64,000 nt of DNA. Source: Chryseobacterium sp. (GTDB taxonomy: Bacteria > Bacteroidota > Bacteroidia > Flavobacteriales > Weeksellaceae). Under the pieces are notes generated by a model that worked only from the letters and a program-made list of their open reading frames with translations, ran no database searches and had not been told where the DNA came from. The stretch's first letter is position 1, and each line of letters opens with the position of its first letter. A program made the translations under genes and the position numbers. The stretch is from positions 766,627-830,626 of the forward strand of contig NZ_VOXE01000001.1 of assembly GCF_008014695.1 (NCBI RefSeq), given 5' to 3'. Positions 1 to 9,147 of this stretch are shown one piece after another.

Positions 1-75
1 TTTAAAGAAAATTACACGTTTACGGAACTCGTTAATGAAAGCATACGAAGAATAAAGGATAATATTTCTTTTTAA
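1..75 (+). CDS. C-terminal end of an unidentified protein (partial)
   Basis: An open frame enters from the left edge and ends at TAA 73-75. The last 24 residues are charged and look helical (ending in RRIKDNISF). A strong hairpin terminator starts 5 nt after the stop, which supports this being a genuine gene end. Too little is visible to name a family. Confidence 0.6.
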   Translation, partial: FKENYTFTELVNESIRRIKDNISF

Positions 76-79
76 TTTT

Positions 80-110
80 AACCGCTTCAAACGAAGCGGT
101 TCTTTTATTT
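80..110 (+). terminator. Rho-independent terminator
   Basis: A 9-bp perfect stem (80-88 with 93-101, AACCGCTTC/GAAGCGGTT) with a 4-nt loop is followed by a T-rich tract. It lies directly after the partial gene that ends at 75. Confidence 0.8.
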
Positions 111-191
111 TAAACAATAAAAAAAAGGTCTGGACTCTTCTTGGGGTCTTATTTCCTTTAAAACAGTAGAGTAATATTATACACGACACGA

Positions 192-217
192 TTTGTCGCA
201 TGATCGTTTTATATTTG
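192..217 (+). promoter_or_regulatory. Probable promoter of the WYL regulator
   Basis: TATATTTG at 210-217 matches the Bacteroidota -7 consensus TAnnTTTG exactly. A TTTG lies at 192-195, with a spacer of only 14 nt, shorter than usual. The start codon at 237 would follow a short leader. Confidence 0.5.
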
Positions 218-236
218 GTTCACAAAGAAACCGCAG

Positions 237-1187
237 ATGAAAAAAGATTTTTTCCTTACCCGTTATGCACTCATCATCAAGAAACTGGAGGCTGCCCCTG
301 CAAATTACAGTCAGATATCGGATTACCTTCTGAATACCCATGAATTCCAGGATGCCGGTGTGACCAGTTATTCCGTGCGTACCCTGCAGCGCGACATCCT
401 GGAGATTTCCCGCCTTTTCAATCTTTCTATTCACAATAAGAAGAAAGGCGACAACCGGTATTATATTGAAAGCCGTCCGGTAATGGAAGTGGACGAGTAT
501 AACCAAAAGCTGCTGGAATCTTTTCAGATCAGCAACGTCATGAATATGCATCCCGATTTTTCAGAATTCATATTTTTTGAGAGCCGCAAGCCCACCGGTC
601 TTGAGTATTTCTACGACCTTTTTTTCGCGATCCGAAACAAAAGGATCATCACCTTCGATTATATTGTCTATAAAACCAAAGAGCGCACTTCCCGCAAAGT
701 TCATCCGCTCGCGCTGAAGGAGTCTAAAAATCGCTGGTACCTTATTGCCGTTGATACGAACGACAAAAAACTGAAATCCTTCGGTCTGGACCGGATCCAG
801 TATCTGGAGGTGTCAAAAGGCAGGTTTCGCGAGCGTTATCAGTATCAGTTTAAGGAACATTTCAGGCATTCCTTTGGAGTGATGAGCCCAACTGGAGTGA
901 GTCCTGAAAAAGTGGTCCTGAAATGCACGAAACAGCAGGGGGAATACATCCGGTCCTTCCCGATTCACCAGTCGCAGAAGTCTGTAAAAGAAACCCCTGA
1001 AGAGTCCTTCTTTGAATTCTTTCTCCATCCAACCTATGATTTTGTACAGGAAATCCTGTCCTACGGCAAAGAGGTGACGGTATTGGAGCCCCGGTCTTTA
1101 GTGGATGAAATCTACAGAACGCTTACCGCATCAGTTGAGAATTACCGCGACTTAAACAACACTGGCCCCGGTTCGCATGAGGAGTGA
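237..1187 (+). CDS. WYL domain-containing transcriptional regulator
   Basis: This is a 316-residue regulator of the YafY/WYL type. The N-terminal 70 or so residues resemble a winged helix-turn-helix (VRTLQRDI is typical of the recognition region). The central WYL domain carries its name motif at W167-Y168-L169, within a stretch that usually senses nucleic acids or nucleotides. A C-terminal WCX-like region follows. WYL proteins often control DNA damage or phage defence genes, but none lie nearby, so the target is unknown. The start at 237 fits a TAnnTTTG box 20 nt upstream. It appears monocistronic. Confidence 0.85.
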   Translation: MKKDFFLTRYALIIKKLEAAPANYSQISDYLLNTHEFQDAGVTSYSVRTLQRDILEISRLFNLSIHNKKKGDNRYYIESRPVMEVDEYNQKLLESFQISNVMNMHPDFSEFIFFESRKPTGLEYFYDLFFAIRNKRIITFDYIVYKTKERTSRKVHPLALKESKNRWYLIAVDTNDKKLKSFGLDRIQYLEVSKGRFRERYQYQFKEHFRHSFGVMSPTGVSPEKVVLKCTKQQGEYIRSFPIHQSQKSVKETPEESFFEFFLHPTYDFVQEILSYGKEVTVLEPRSLVDEIYRTLTASVENYRDLNNTGPGSHEE

Positions 1188-1543
1188 TTCCGATTTTCTA
1201 TTCTATAGTTTAGCATGCTTTCATACCATCAAATATATTTTAACCTACTGGAAGTGAAAATAAATACTGTATGAATAAAAGATAAATATTTATTCGTTTT
1301 CTTTTTTAAGGATAAAATTCCATAACACCTTGCTGTTATTAATGCCGAAAACTGAAAATATTTTTGTGCTAACTGGCCTATTCTCATTTACCTTATTCTT
1401 AGTAACTATGATTTGGAGTTTACGAAAAAGACATTTATACGCAATTGAATTACTTTATTTTGCTATTTTTACGAAGACCTGTTATAGAAATCACCACCAA
1501 CTGTAAAATCGGATCGTTAGTAGAACCCTTATTATAGAATGAA
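1188..1543. other. Intergenic region without recognisable gene
   Basis: This 356-nt AT-rich stretch separates the WYL gene from the DUF3667 gene. I see no convincing ORF, RNA or strong hairpin. TA-rich, TTTG-like sequence around 1455-1470 may be part of the promoter for the downstream gene. Confidence 0.4.
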
Positions 1544-2341
1544 ATGACAGATAAAAACTGCCTTAACTGCGGAAAAGAACTGACAGACAAATACTGTTCA
1601 GGTTGCGGACAAAAAGCCGCTACGCATCGAATTACATTCAAACACTTTATTTCCCACGATGTGCTGCACGGAACACTCCATCTTGAAAAAGGGATGTTTT
1701 TTACAGCCAAACAAGCTTTAATTCGCCCTGGTCAAGCTGCTTTGGATTACATTTCAGGAAAACGTGTAAACTACTACAATGTATTTTATTTCATATTGCT
1801 TTTAATAGGGTTCAATATTTTACTGACGCATTATTACAATGAAATTGCACTAAAAGTTGACCCGAGCAGGGCCCTAATCCCAACAACCAATGAAGCAGGT
1901 AAAACGATCGGCGAAATTTTGTTTAAATACGGCAAACTGTTTATATTTGCTTTAGTACCAGCAACCGCGTTAAACAGCTTTATGATATTCAAAAGAAAAA
2001 GCCTTAATTACACGGAGCATTTTATGATCAGTGGCTTATTGCTTTTGGGCATCTTCCTTATCACGACATTGGTTATTGTTTTTTCATTTTTAGAATTCGC
2101 AGGATTATCTCCTGACTTTTTCGACTTTATCCATCGCTACATCCCGCATCTGGTTATGATTTACATTATATTCGGTTATTACAATGCTTTTCGGGAAGAT
2201 TATTCCTTACCAGGATTTGGTTACAGAATGTTACTTTTTATATTAATCTGTTCTGCCGAAATCATCCTGTTCCTCTGCATCATTGCAGGTATTGCGACGG
2301 GCTGGAAATCGGATGAAATAGATATTCAATTTGTGTTTTAA
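1544..2341 (+). CDS. DUF3667 family zinc-ribbon membrane protein
   Basis: The 265-residue protein opens with a zinc ribbon (CLNCG at residues 6-10, CSGCGQ at about 18-23). The DUF3667 hallmarks LIRPGQAALDYISGKR and YYNVFYF follow. The C-terminal two-thirds holds about four to five hydrophobic helices, so it is an inner membrane protein with a cytoplasmic metal-binding head. The family is common in Flavobacteriia and has no established function. The ATG at 1544 was chosen because the ATG at 1539 opens only a two-codon frame. No partner gene is adjacent. Confidence 0.8.
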   Translation: MTDKNCLNCGKELTDKYCSGCGQKAATHRITFKHFISHDVLHGTLHLEKGMFFTAKQALIRPGQAALDYISGKRVNYYNVFYFILLLIGFNILLTHYYNEIALKVDPSRALIPTTNEAGKTIGEILFKYGKLFIFALVPATALNSFMIFKRKSLNYTEHFMISGLLLLGIFLITTLVIVFSFLEFAGLSPDFFDFIHRYIPHLVMIYIIFGYYNAFREDYSLPGFGYRMLLFILICSAEIILFLCIIAGIATGWKSDEIDIQFVF

Positions 2342-2420
2342 ACAGTGGCCGGGATGTGCTCCTGATGTTTTCCGGTACAAAGAAAAGCCCCTTGTCATTG
2401 ACTTCGAATTCTATTTATGA

Positions 2421-2546
2421 ATGGCGCGAAACATCATTGAGTTGGACACGCAGTTTCTAACGAGGAGGATCAGGGTTGAATTGTGGGACGGAAAAGTGCA
2501 TCAATTCTGTTTTCCGCCGCCGCGAATTACGGGAAAGCGTAAATAA
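2421..2546 (+). CDS. Possible 41-residue ORF, unsupported
   Basis: An ATG-initiated frame encodes 41 residues (it contains RRIRVELWDGKVHQFCF). It ends at TAA 2544-2546, next to the tRNA terminator on the opposite strand. I recognise no family and see no clear promoter. It is listed only because the stretch would otherwise be empty, and it may be chance. Confidence 0.2.
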   Translation: MARNIIELDTQFLTRRIRVELWDGKVHQFCFPPPRITGKRK

Positions 2547-2577
2547 AAAACGGGTTACCGTTTTCACAGTAACCCAT
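2545..2577 (-). terminator. Terminator of tRNA-Ala
   Basis: On the minus strand, a 7-bp stem (GGGTTAC/GTAACCC, arms 2552-2558 and 2569-2575) is followed by six T residues (the A run at 2545-2550 on the plus strand). It lies 10 nt past the tRNA 3' end. Confidence 0.65.
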
Positions 2578-2587
2578 TTGGAAGGAG

Positions 2588-2661
2588 TGGAGGATATCGG
2601 GATCGAACCGACCACCTTTAGACTGCCAGTCTAACGCTCTAGCCAGATGAGCTAATCCCCC
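2588..2661 (-). tRNA. tRNA-Ala (anticodon GGC)
   Basis: A full cloverleaf is readable on the minus strand. The acceptor stem is GGGGGAT/ATCCTCC, the D arm is GCTC/GAGC, and the anticodon stem TTAGA/TCTAA closes the loop CTGGCAG with anticodon GGC. The T arm is GTCGG/CCGAT with TTCGATC. The G3:U70 wobble that marks alanine tRNAs is present. CCA is not encoded. Confidence 0.93.
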
Positions 2662-2778
2662 ATTTCTTATTTCGATGTGCAATAATAAGAATTTTTTTTG
2701 GGTGTTGGGCCTGATTCAAAAACTTTTTTGGAAATTCTGCTGAAAAAGTATGTTCTTCAGTAAAAAATGGGAAGGTTG

Positions 2779-4191
2779 CTATCTCCAGCCCCCGCCCAAC
2801 GCCTGATACAATTCCACACCAGCCTTCATTTTCTCATATTGTGCATTCGAGATATTGAGTTCCGCATTCAGGGAATTGACACTTGCATTGATCACTTCCA
2901 GATAATTGGCCATGCCGTAGTTCACGAGTTCCTGAGAATAGGCCACCGATTTCTGATATGCCAGAAGTTCCTGTCTTTTGAAGGCGATAAACCGGTCCTG
3001 GGATTCATAGACCTTCAGCGCATCAGATACTTCTTTGCCCGCATTCAGAAGCGTTTTCCGGAAATCCAGATAGGCTTTCTCCTTGTTCGACAGGCTGACT
3101 TCGTACTCCGTTCTGATCTGCCGCTGGTTCAGCACCGGCTGCAGCAGTCCGCCCAAGACATTTGCGAAAAGGGAATTAATGCTGAAGAGGTGATCAATAT
3201 CCAGACTCTGAAAGCCACCGCTACCGGTTATCCTTAAAGTCGGATAAAACTGTGCTTTTGCCGCATTTGTGAGTTCGAAAGCCGACATCAGGCTGTATTC
3301 GGAAGCCATGACATCGGCCCTGTTCGAAAGCAGATTCGCCGAGAAGCCGAGCTGGTACTGAGCCGGCATTTTCTGCACGGCCAAGGTGCTGCGTTCTATT
3401 TTCTGGGAAGGAATGCCCATCAGCAGACTCATGGAGTTTTCCAGAAGTTCGATCTGGGTATCGATATCAATTAAAAGCGCTTCGGCATTGAAGACGAGTG
3501 CCTCGCTCTGCTGAACGGCTACCTCCGTAAGGGTGCCAGCTTCTTTCAAGGCTCTGGTCGTCTCCAGGTTTTTATTACGGAGCGTGATGGTTTCGGTAAT
3601 GATCCTTTTCTGCTCGTCAAACGTCAGCAACTGATAATATCCTGAAGCGATGGCGGCAACAAGATCGCTCTTCACCGCCTGATGGGCGGCTAAAGTGGCG
3701 TAATACTCTGCGAGCTGTGATTTCTCCTGTGCTTTGAGTTTGCCCCAGATATCGGCTTCCCAGGAGACATCAGCGCTCAGATCATAAATATTGTTGTACC
3801 TCCTGCCACCGGAAAGCTGACCCAACTGGGTATTCAGGGACTGGGTCTGGAACGTATACGACGGGCCTACAGAAAGCGTAGGGATGTAGGCGGCTTTGCG
3901 CTGCTTCAGATACGATTCTGCCGAGATAATATTCTGAAGGGCAATTCTGATATCAAGGTTGTTCTCCAGACCTTTCTGAATATGTTTCTGAAGAATGGGA
4001 TCTGTAAAAATCTCCCGCCAGGACATGGTAGCAATGCTGGTGGAATCCTTCGGAAGCCTGTCGGTCCGGAAGAGGTTTTCATTTACCACTTCAGCAGGAC
4101 GCTCATACTGCTGCCTCGTTTTACACGAAGACATGATTAGAAGGGCCGAGACCGACAGGAATACTATTTTTATGGGGAACTGTTTTTTCAT
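2779..4191 (-). CDS. RND efflux system outer membrane channel (TolC/OprM-like lipoprotein)
   Basis: This 470-residue outer membrane factor is the exit duct of the tripartite pump encoded upstream. The chosen ATG at 4191 gives a lipoprotein signal (MKKQFPIKIVFLSVSALLIM followed by SSC). A start at 4272 would prefix 27 charged residues and overlap the pump gene. Two OEP-type repeats are visible: alpha-helical hairpins rich in Ala/Gln and barrel strands (GPSYTFQTQSLN, TLRITGSGGFQSL). It ends with the NodT-family pattern NAQYEKMKAGVELYQALGGGW. It is the last gene of the operon, 23 nt after the RND gene. Confidence 0.9.
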   Translation of the reverse strand: MKKQFPIKIVFLSVSALLIMSSCKTRQQYERPAEVVNENLFRTDRLPKDSTSIATMSWREIFTDPILQKHIQKGLENNLDIRIALQNIISAESYLKQRKAAYIPTLSVGPSYTFQTQSLNTQLGQLSGGRRYNNIYDLSADVSWEADIWGKLKAQEKSQLAEYYATLAAHQAVKSDLVAAIASGYYQLLTFDEQKRIITETITLRNKNLETTRALKEAGTLTEVAVQQSEALVFNAEALLIDIDTQIELLENSMSLLMGIPSQKIERSTLAVQKMPAQYQLGFSANLLSNRADVMASEYSLMSAFELTNAAKAQFYPTLRITGSGGFQSLDIDHLFSINSLFANVLGGLLQPVLNQRQIRTEYEVSLSNKEKAYLDFRKTLLNAGKEVSDALKVYESQDRFIAFKRQELLAYQKSVAYSQELVNYGMANYLEVINASVNSLNAELNISNAQYEKMKAGVELYQALGGGWR

Positions 4192-4214
4192 TGGTTTGAT
4201 TGTAGCGGTCATCA

Positions 4215-7200
4215 TTATTCTGCTAAATGGATGTCTTTTGCTTTTATGGGCTTCACTTTCTCCTGCAGCCACTGGAAGATCACGTACAGTACCGGTATGG
4301 CGATCAGACCGAAAAATGTTCCGATAAGCAGTCCGGCTGCCGCACCGGTTCCGATGGAGCGGTTTCCGATGGATCCGATACCGGACGCAAATACAAGTGG
4401 CAGCATTCCAAAGATAAAGGCGAAAGAAGTCATCAGAATCGGTCTTAATCTTGCTTTGGCAGCGTTGATGGCCGACATGGCCAGACTTTCGCCGTGGTGC
4501 CTCCGCTGGATGGCAAATTCCACGATCAGGATGGCGTTCTTCGCCAAAAGTCCCACAAGCATGATCAGGGCAATCTGGAAATAAATATTGTTTTCGAGTC
4601 CGGCGATTCTCTGCCCAAAATACGCCCCTACCACTCCCAAAGGAAGCGAAATGATCACGGCCAGTGGCAGAAGGAAACTTTCATATTGCGCTGCAAGGAT
4701 GAAGTATACGAATACGAGACTCAGCATGAAAATAATGGCGGTCTGGGAGCCGGAACTCAGTTCTTCTTTCGAAAGACCGGTAAATTCCACAATGTAGTCT
4801 GCAGGCAGCTTTTCGGCAGCCACTTCCTGAACGGCTTTCAGGGCATCACCTGTTGAATAACCATCGTTGTTGGATCCTGAAATTGAAATAGAGGAAAAGA
4901 GGTTGTAGCGCTCCACCGATTTCGGGCCGAAGGTTTTTTCCATCGTTACAAACTGCGATATCGGTGTCATTTGCCCGGAAGCGGTTTTCACGAAAATGCT
5001 GCTAAGATCATCAGCCTGGTTACGGGAGTCAGGGAATGCCTGAACGGTTACCCGGAACTGTTTTCCGTACTTCGTGAAATCTGCCGCATACACTCCACCG
5101 ATATATCCCTGCATCGTGCTTAAAATATCGGAAACGGAAACTCCGGTTTCCTTCGCGCGCGGCACATCAATCACCATTTCGAACTGAGGATAATTGGTAT
5201 TGAAAGAGGTTGATGCAAACTGAATCTCCGGTCTTTCCATCAAAGCACCCAGGTAATCTCTGGCCACGCCGTCCAGCTGCTTTAAACTACCGCCCGACTT
5301 GTCGAGCAACACTGCGGAAAATCCGTCGCTTGTTCCGAATCCGGGGATACTTGGCGGGGAGAAAAACACAATTTTTGCATCAGGAAATTTATTGGTGAGA
5401 CCGAACAGCCTTTTGGTAATGGCTTCCACCGACTGTTCCGAATCTTTAGCCCTGTCTCCAAACGGTGCAAGCCTGATGAAAGCCTGCCCGGCATTGGAGC
5501 CGCTTCCGGACATAAATCCACGGCTGGCCGTAAATGTAACGTTTGCTACGCCGGGAACTTTCAGTACTTCTTTCTGCAAATCCTTCAGCACATTGTAGGT
5601 TCTTTCCAGGGAGGCTCCCGGTGGAAGTGCTACATCGGTAAAGATGATTCCACGGTCTTCTTTCGGAACAAATCCTGCAGGCATGGTGGAGTTTGACCAC
5701 CAGAAAAACAGCACGCCTACTGCAAAAATAATGAGGGTAACCCATTTATGGCGCAGTAAAAAGATGAAGAGTCTTCCGTAACGGTGCGTCGTGGTTTTAA
5801 ACGCGGCATTGAATTTATAAAAGAACTTCTGGAGGATGTTCATTTCGCGGTATTCCTTATGGTGTGCAGGATTCGGCTTTAAGAATAATGAACACAAAAC
5901 CGGACTCAATGTTAAAGCGTTAACCGCAGAAATCAGAATCGCGACAATCAGCGTAATTCCGAACTGCTGGTAAAATACCCCCGTTGGCCCTGTAATAAAT
6001 GTTACGGGAATAAATACCGCCGACATGACCAGTGTGATCGAGATAATCGCCCCAGTGATATCATCCATTGCACTTATCGTGGCTTTTTTGGCATCGCTGA
6101 AACCATGCTCCATTTTGGCGTGTACCGCTTCGACGACGACAATGGCATCATCCACCACAATTCCGATCGCGAGAACGAGGGCAAAAAGCGTGAGGAGATT
6201 CAGGGAATAGCCGAAAAGATTCAGGAAAAAGAAAGTTCCGACAATGGAAACCGGCACGGCAATCGCCGGAATCAGGGTCGACCGGAAATCCTGAAGGAAA
6301 AGATACACCACTAAAAACACGAGTATAAAAGCCTCGAGCAGCGTGGAAACCACTTTTCCGATGGACGCTTCGAGGAAGTCATTCGTGTCGAAATTGATGG
6401 TGTAGCCTACATTTTTAGGCAGTGTTTTTTCATTTTCCTTGAGGAAAACCTTGATGTCTTTGATGATCTGCTGCGCGTTAGAGCCGGGAGTCTGGAAAAT
6501 CCCCATACTCACCGAACGGCGGCCGTTATTCTCACCGATAGAATTATACGACTGTGCATCCAGTTTGATCTCCGCTACATCTTTCAGTTTTAAAAACTGT
6601 CCGTTTCCAAGGGATTTCAGGATGATATCGCCGTAGTCATTTGCCTCGTTGAATTTTCCTTTGTAGGTGATGATGTATTCGAAAGCGCTTCCGCTGTTCT
6701 GACCGAGTTGCCCTGCAGCTGCTTCGCGCGACTGTTCGTTGATCGCTGCAGTAACATCAGCCGGAACGAGACCATAAGCCGCCATTTTGGAAGGATCGAT
6801 CCATACCCGCATCGAAAAGTTCTTTCCGCCGAAAGCCTGGGCTTCCCCGACTCCGTTTACCCTTTTCAGTTCCGGAATCACATTGATATTCAGATAATTC
6901 TGAAGCCAAACCTCATCAAGATCCTTATTATCGGTATAAAACGAAAGGAACATTAACGCACTCGTCCGCTGTTTCTGTACCGTAACTCCGGATCGCGTCA
7001 CATCAGCAGGCAAAAGCGGCACTGCACGCTGTACTTTGTTCTGTACTTCTACCGCGGCAATATCAGCATCTACACCCTGTTTGAAAAAGATCTGGATTCT
7101 TGCAGAACCGTCGTTGCCGGCGGAGGAAGAAATATAGTCCATCCCTTCTACTCCGTTCACCTGTTCCTCGATCGGAATAACCACACTGTTCATCACGGTT

Positions 7201-7364
7201 TCCGCACTTGCGCCGGTGTAATTTGCAGAAATACTTACGGTAGGCGGTGCAATGTCAGGATACTGTGTAACGGGAAGTGCCCGCAAACCCAGAACACCGA
7301 GAATGACAATCAATATGGAAACTACGCTGGAAAGGACCGGCCTGTTTATGAAATGTTTTACCAT
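4215..7364 (-). CDS. RND multidrug efflux permease (HAE1/AcrB-like)
   Basis: The 1049-residue proton-driven inner membrane pump is full length for the HAE1 family (twelve helices and two large periplasmic loops). Family hallmarks are the N-terminal FINRPVLSSVVSI, the paired aspartates in helix 4 (GIVVDDAIVVVEAV, near residues 403-406), and the helix 10 lysine (GLLAKNAILIVEFA, near 936). By family it should export hydrophobic drugs, dyes or detergents through the adaptor and channel encoded on either side. Its ATG shares one base with the adaptor stop codon (TAATG), so translation is probably coupled. Confidence 0.93.
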   Translation of the reverse strand: MVKHFINRPVLSSVVSILIVILGVLGLRALPVTQYPDIAPPTVSISANYTGASAETVMNSVVIPIEEQVNGVEGMDYISSSAGNDGSARIQIFFKQGVDADIAAVEVQNKVQRAVPLLPADVTRSGVTVQKQRTSALMFLSFYTDNKDLDEVWLQNYLNINVIPELKRVNGVGEAQAFGGKNFSMRVWIDPSKMAAYGLVPADVTAAINEQSREAAAGQLGQNSGSAFEYIITYKGKFNEANDYGDIILKSLGNGQFLKLKDVAEIKLDAQSYNSIGENNGRRSVSMGIFQTPGSNAQQIIKDIKVFLKENEKTLPKNVGYTINFDTNDFLEASIGKVVSTLLEAFILVFLVVYLFLQDFRSTLIPAIAVPVSIVGTFFFLNLFGYSLNLLTLFALVLAIGIVVDDAIVVVEAVHAKMEHGFSDAKKATISAMDDITGAIISITLVMSAVFIPVTFITGPTGVFYQQFGITLIVAILISAVNALTLSPVLCSLFLKPNPAHHKEYREMNILQKFFYKFNAAFKTTTHRYGRLFIFLLRHKWVTLIIFAVGVLFFWWSNSTMPAGFVPKEDRGIIFTDVALPPGASLERTYNVLKDLQKEVLKVPGVANVTFTASRGFMSGSGSNAGQAFIRLAPFGDRAKDSEQSVEAITKRLFGLTNKFPDAKIVFFSPPSIPGFGTSDGFSAVLLDKSGGSLKQLDGVARDYLGALMERPEIQFASTSFNTNYPQFEMVIDVPRAKETGVSVSDILSTMQGYIGGVYAADFTKYGKQFRVTVQAFPDSRNQADDLSSIFVKTASGQMTPISQFVTMEKTFGPKSVERYNLFSSISISGSNNDGYSTGDALKAVQEVAAEKLPADYIVEFTGLSKEELSSGSQTAIIFMLSLVFVYFILAAQYESFLLPLAVIISLPLGVVGAYFGQRIAGLENNIYFQIALIMLVGLLAKNAILIVEFAIQRRHHGESLAMSAINAAKARLRPILMTSFAFIFGMLPLVFASGIGSIGNRSIGTGAAAGLLIGTFFGLIAIPVLYVIFQWLQEKVKPIKAKDIHLAE

Positions 7365-8590
7365 TAGAAAATCGGTTTTACAGCGTTAACAATCTCGTCG
7401 AAATCTGCAGGCTTGGTTTTTACCGGAGTTCCCGGCTTTAAAGTTCCTACACCCTCCGCCACAATTTTTTCGCCTTTCTTTACGCCGTCTTTGATGACCA
7501 CCAGGTTGTTGACCCTGTCGGTCACGCCGATCAGTACATTCTGTGCGGAATCTTTTACTACTTTATACACGTATACCAACCCTTGTTGTTCGAAAGTCGC
7601 ACTTTCAGGAACCACCAAAGCCTGATTGTAGATCTTCGGCACCCTGATGGTTCCGCTATTGCCGTTGCTCAGGAGTTTTTCGGCATTCGGAAATGAGACG
7701 CGGAACTGAATGGTTCCGGTCTGCGGATCGATCTGACCAGTAACCGCCTGAATCTTTCCTTTTTCAGGGTAGGTACTGCCGTTTGCGAGTTCCAGTTCCA
7801 CCATCGGCATGTTTCTAAGTTTTTCAGGCACTGTTGCGCCGTAAGCTTCTTCGAGAAAGTTAAAATATTCTTTTTCGTTCATGGAAAAATAGGCGAAGAC
7901 TTCGCTCGTATCTGACACCGTTGTTAAAGGTGACTGATCGCTTGGTCCCACCAAACTCCCTACTCTTAAGGGCAGTTTTCCGAGTACGCCGGAAATCGGC
8001 GCCCTGATCACGGAATAGTCAATATTGGCCTGAACCCCTTTAAAATTGGCAGAAGCCTGGGAAACACCCGCATTCGCCTGCTGCTGTGCTGCCCGTGCCT
8101 GGGAAAGCTGGGCCTGAGAACGGGCGAGATTGGCCTTCGCGGTCTCCAGCTGAACGTTGCTGATGATATTTTTCTGCACCAAAGGCAGTAATTTGTTCAC
8201 TTCCACCTGAGCAGCATTGACGCTTGCCTGAGCCGCACTTACATTTGCTTTTGCAGCGGCGACTCCTGACTGCGCAGCTCCGATTCCGGCGCGGGCGGCA
8301 TCTGCCGATTCGTTCAGGATATTGGTTTCCAGACGGAAGAGCGGCTGACCTTTTGTTACATACTGTCCTTCATCCACCAAAACCTGGGTAATATAGCCCT
8401 GAATTTTGGCACGCACCTCGTTGTTTACCCGTCCCTGAATGGCTGCAGGAAAACTTGTGTAACCCGTCACGTTTCTGACCTGAACCTCAACGACAGGAAC
8501 CTCCTTTGGTCCTTCCTTTTTTACTTCTTCCTTTTTACACGACAAAACAGAGAGCGCGGAAAGTGAGATGATAACTATTTTATTCTTCAT
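7364..8590 (-). CDS. RND efflux periplasmic adaptor (MFP) lipoprotein
   Basis: The 408-residue membrane fusion protein links the permease to the outer channel. It has a lipoprotein signal (SALSVLSC with Cys at about 18), a split lipoyl domain (VRAKIQGYITQVLVDEGQYV and the returning YSVIRAPISGVLGKL), a long Ala/Gln-rich coiled-coil hairpin between them (about residues 95-180), and beta-barrel and membrane-proximal domains after it. The start lies 2 nt after the regulator stop, which places it in the same transcript. Confidence 0.92.
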   Translation of the reverse strand: MKNKIVIISLSALSVLSCKKEEVKKEGPKEVPVVEVQVRNVTGYTSFPAAIQGRVNNEVRAKIQGYITQVLVDEGQYVTKGQPLFRLETNILNESADAARAGIGAAQSGVAAAKANVSAAQASVNAAQVEVNKLLPLVQKNIISNVQLETAKANLARSQAQLSQARAAQQQANAGVSQASANFKGVQANIDYSVIRAPISGVLGKLPLRVGSLVGPSDQSPLTTVSDTSEVFAYFSMNEKEYFNFLEEAYGATVPEKLRNMPMVELELANGSTYPEKGKIQAVTGQIDPQTGTIQFRVSFPNAEKLLSNGNSGTIRVPKIYNQALVVPESATFEQQGLVYVYKVVKDSAQNVLIGVTDRVNNLVVIKDGVKKGEKIVAEGVGTLKPGTPVKTKPADFDEIVNAVKPIF

Positions 8591-8592
8591 TT

Positions 8593-9048
8593 TTAAAGTT
8601 TAAGCAGGGTATCCTGAATATTGACAATATTGTTATTTAAGAGTGACTTGTAAATTTCGAAGCGCGGATTGGTGTCGGCACTTTTCGTTTTCCTGAAATC
8701 GTTCAGTTTATCCAGAATCTGAATCTCTCGTTTCATTTTTTCGATGATTTCCTCGAACCTCAGCACAATATAATTCTCGTTGATGAGAAAAAACCGTTTT
8801 CTTTCATCAATTTTATTAAAGTCGGTTATGAGATTGGCATTTAAAAGCAGGTTGAGGTTAGCGGAGACCGAACTTTTGCTTGCAGAAAGTATTTCTACAA
8901 ATTCCTCAAAACAGATGCCTTTTTTATCAAAATCAAAAATCAGGTAGGCATAAATTTTCGCAGCAAGTGGCGGCAGATTAAAGGTTTCCCCATAAAATTT
9001 AACCAAATCCTGAAAAGTATCCTGATCTATTTCTACAGAACTATTCAT
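8593..9048 (-). CDS. GbsR/MarR-like transcriptional regulator of the efflux operon
   Basis: The 151-residue winged-helix protein resembles GbsR-type MarR relatives. The ARSENAL-like core LAAKIYAYLIFDFDKKGICFEEF leads into the recognition helix SASKSSVSANLNLLLNANLI and a wing (DERKRFFLI). A C-terminal coiled helix probably forms the dimer. As first gene of the four-gene pump operon it most likely represses its own transcript. A TAnnTTTG promoter with a 9-bp palindrome in its spacer lies upstream. The inducing ligand is unknown. Confidence 0.8.
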   Translation of the reverse strand: MNSSVEIDQDTFQDLVKFYGETFNLPPLAAKIYAYLIFDFDKKGICFEEFVEILSASKSSVSANLNLLLNANLITDFNKIDERKRFFLINENYIVLRFEEIIEKMKREIQILDKLNDFRKTKSADTNPRFEIYKSLLNNNIVNIQDTLLKL

Positions 9049-9063
9049 TATTTACATTCAGCT

Positions 9064-9091
9064 GCAAAGATATGTATTAGTTCAGAACCAA
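9064..9091 (-). promoter_or_regulatory. Promoter and candidate operator of the efflux operon
   Basis: On the minus strand, TATCTTTG (9064-9071) is a perfect -7 box and TTG lies 17 nt upstream (9089-9091). The palindrome GTTCAGAAC (9080-9088) sits in the spacer, where a bound regulator would block polymerase. That the GbsR-like protein binds here is inference. Confidence 0.55.
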
Positions 9092-9147
9092 CCGAACCTT
9101 GCTATTGTATTTAACAATCGTTGTGATAGGGATTTTTAACAGTAAGT

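Noticed and set aside
177-551. Open frame of 124 residues on the minus strand
   Set aside because: It lies antisense to the WYL gene, which has clear domains and a promoter.
9100-9125. Terminator of the antiporter gene (ATTGT/ACAAT stem)
   Set aside because: The stem is only 5 bp and there is no T run, so it is not convincing.
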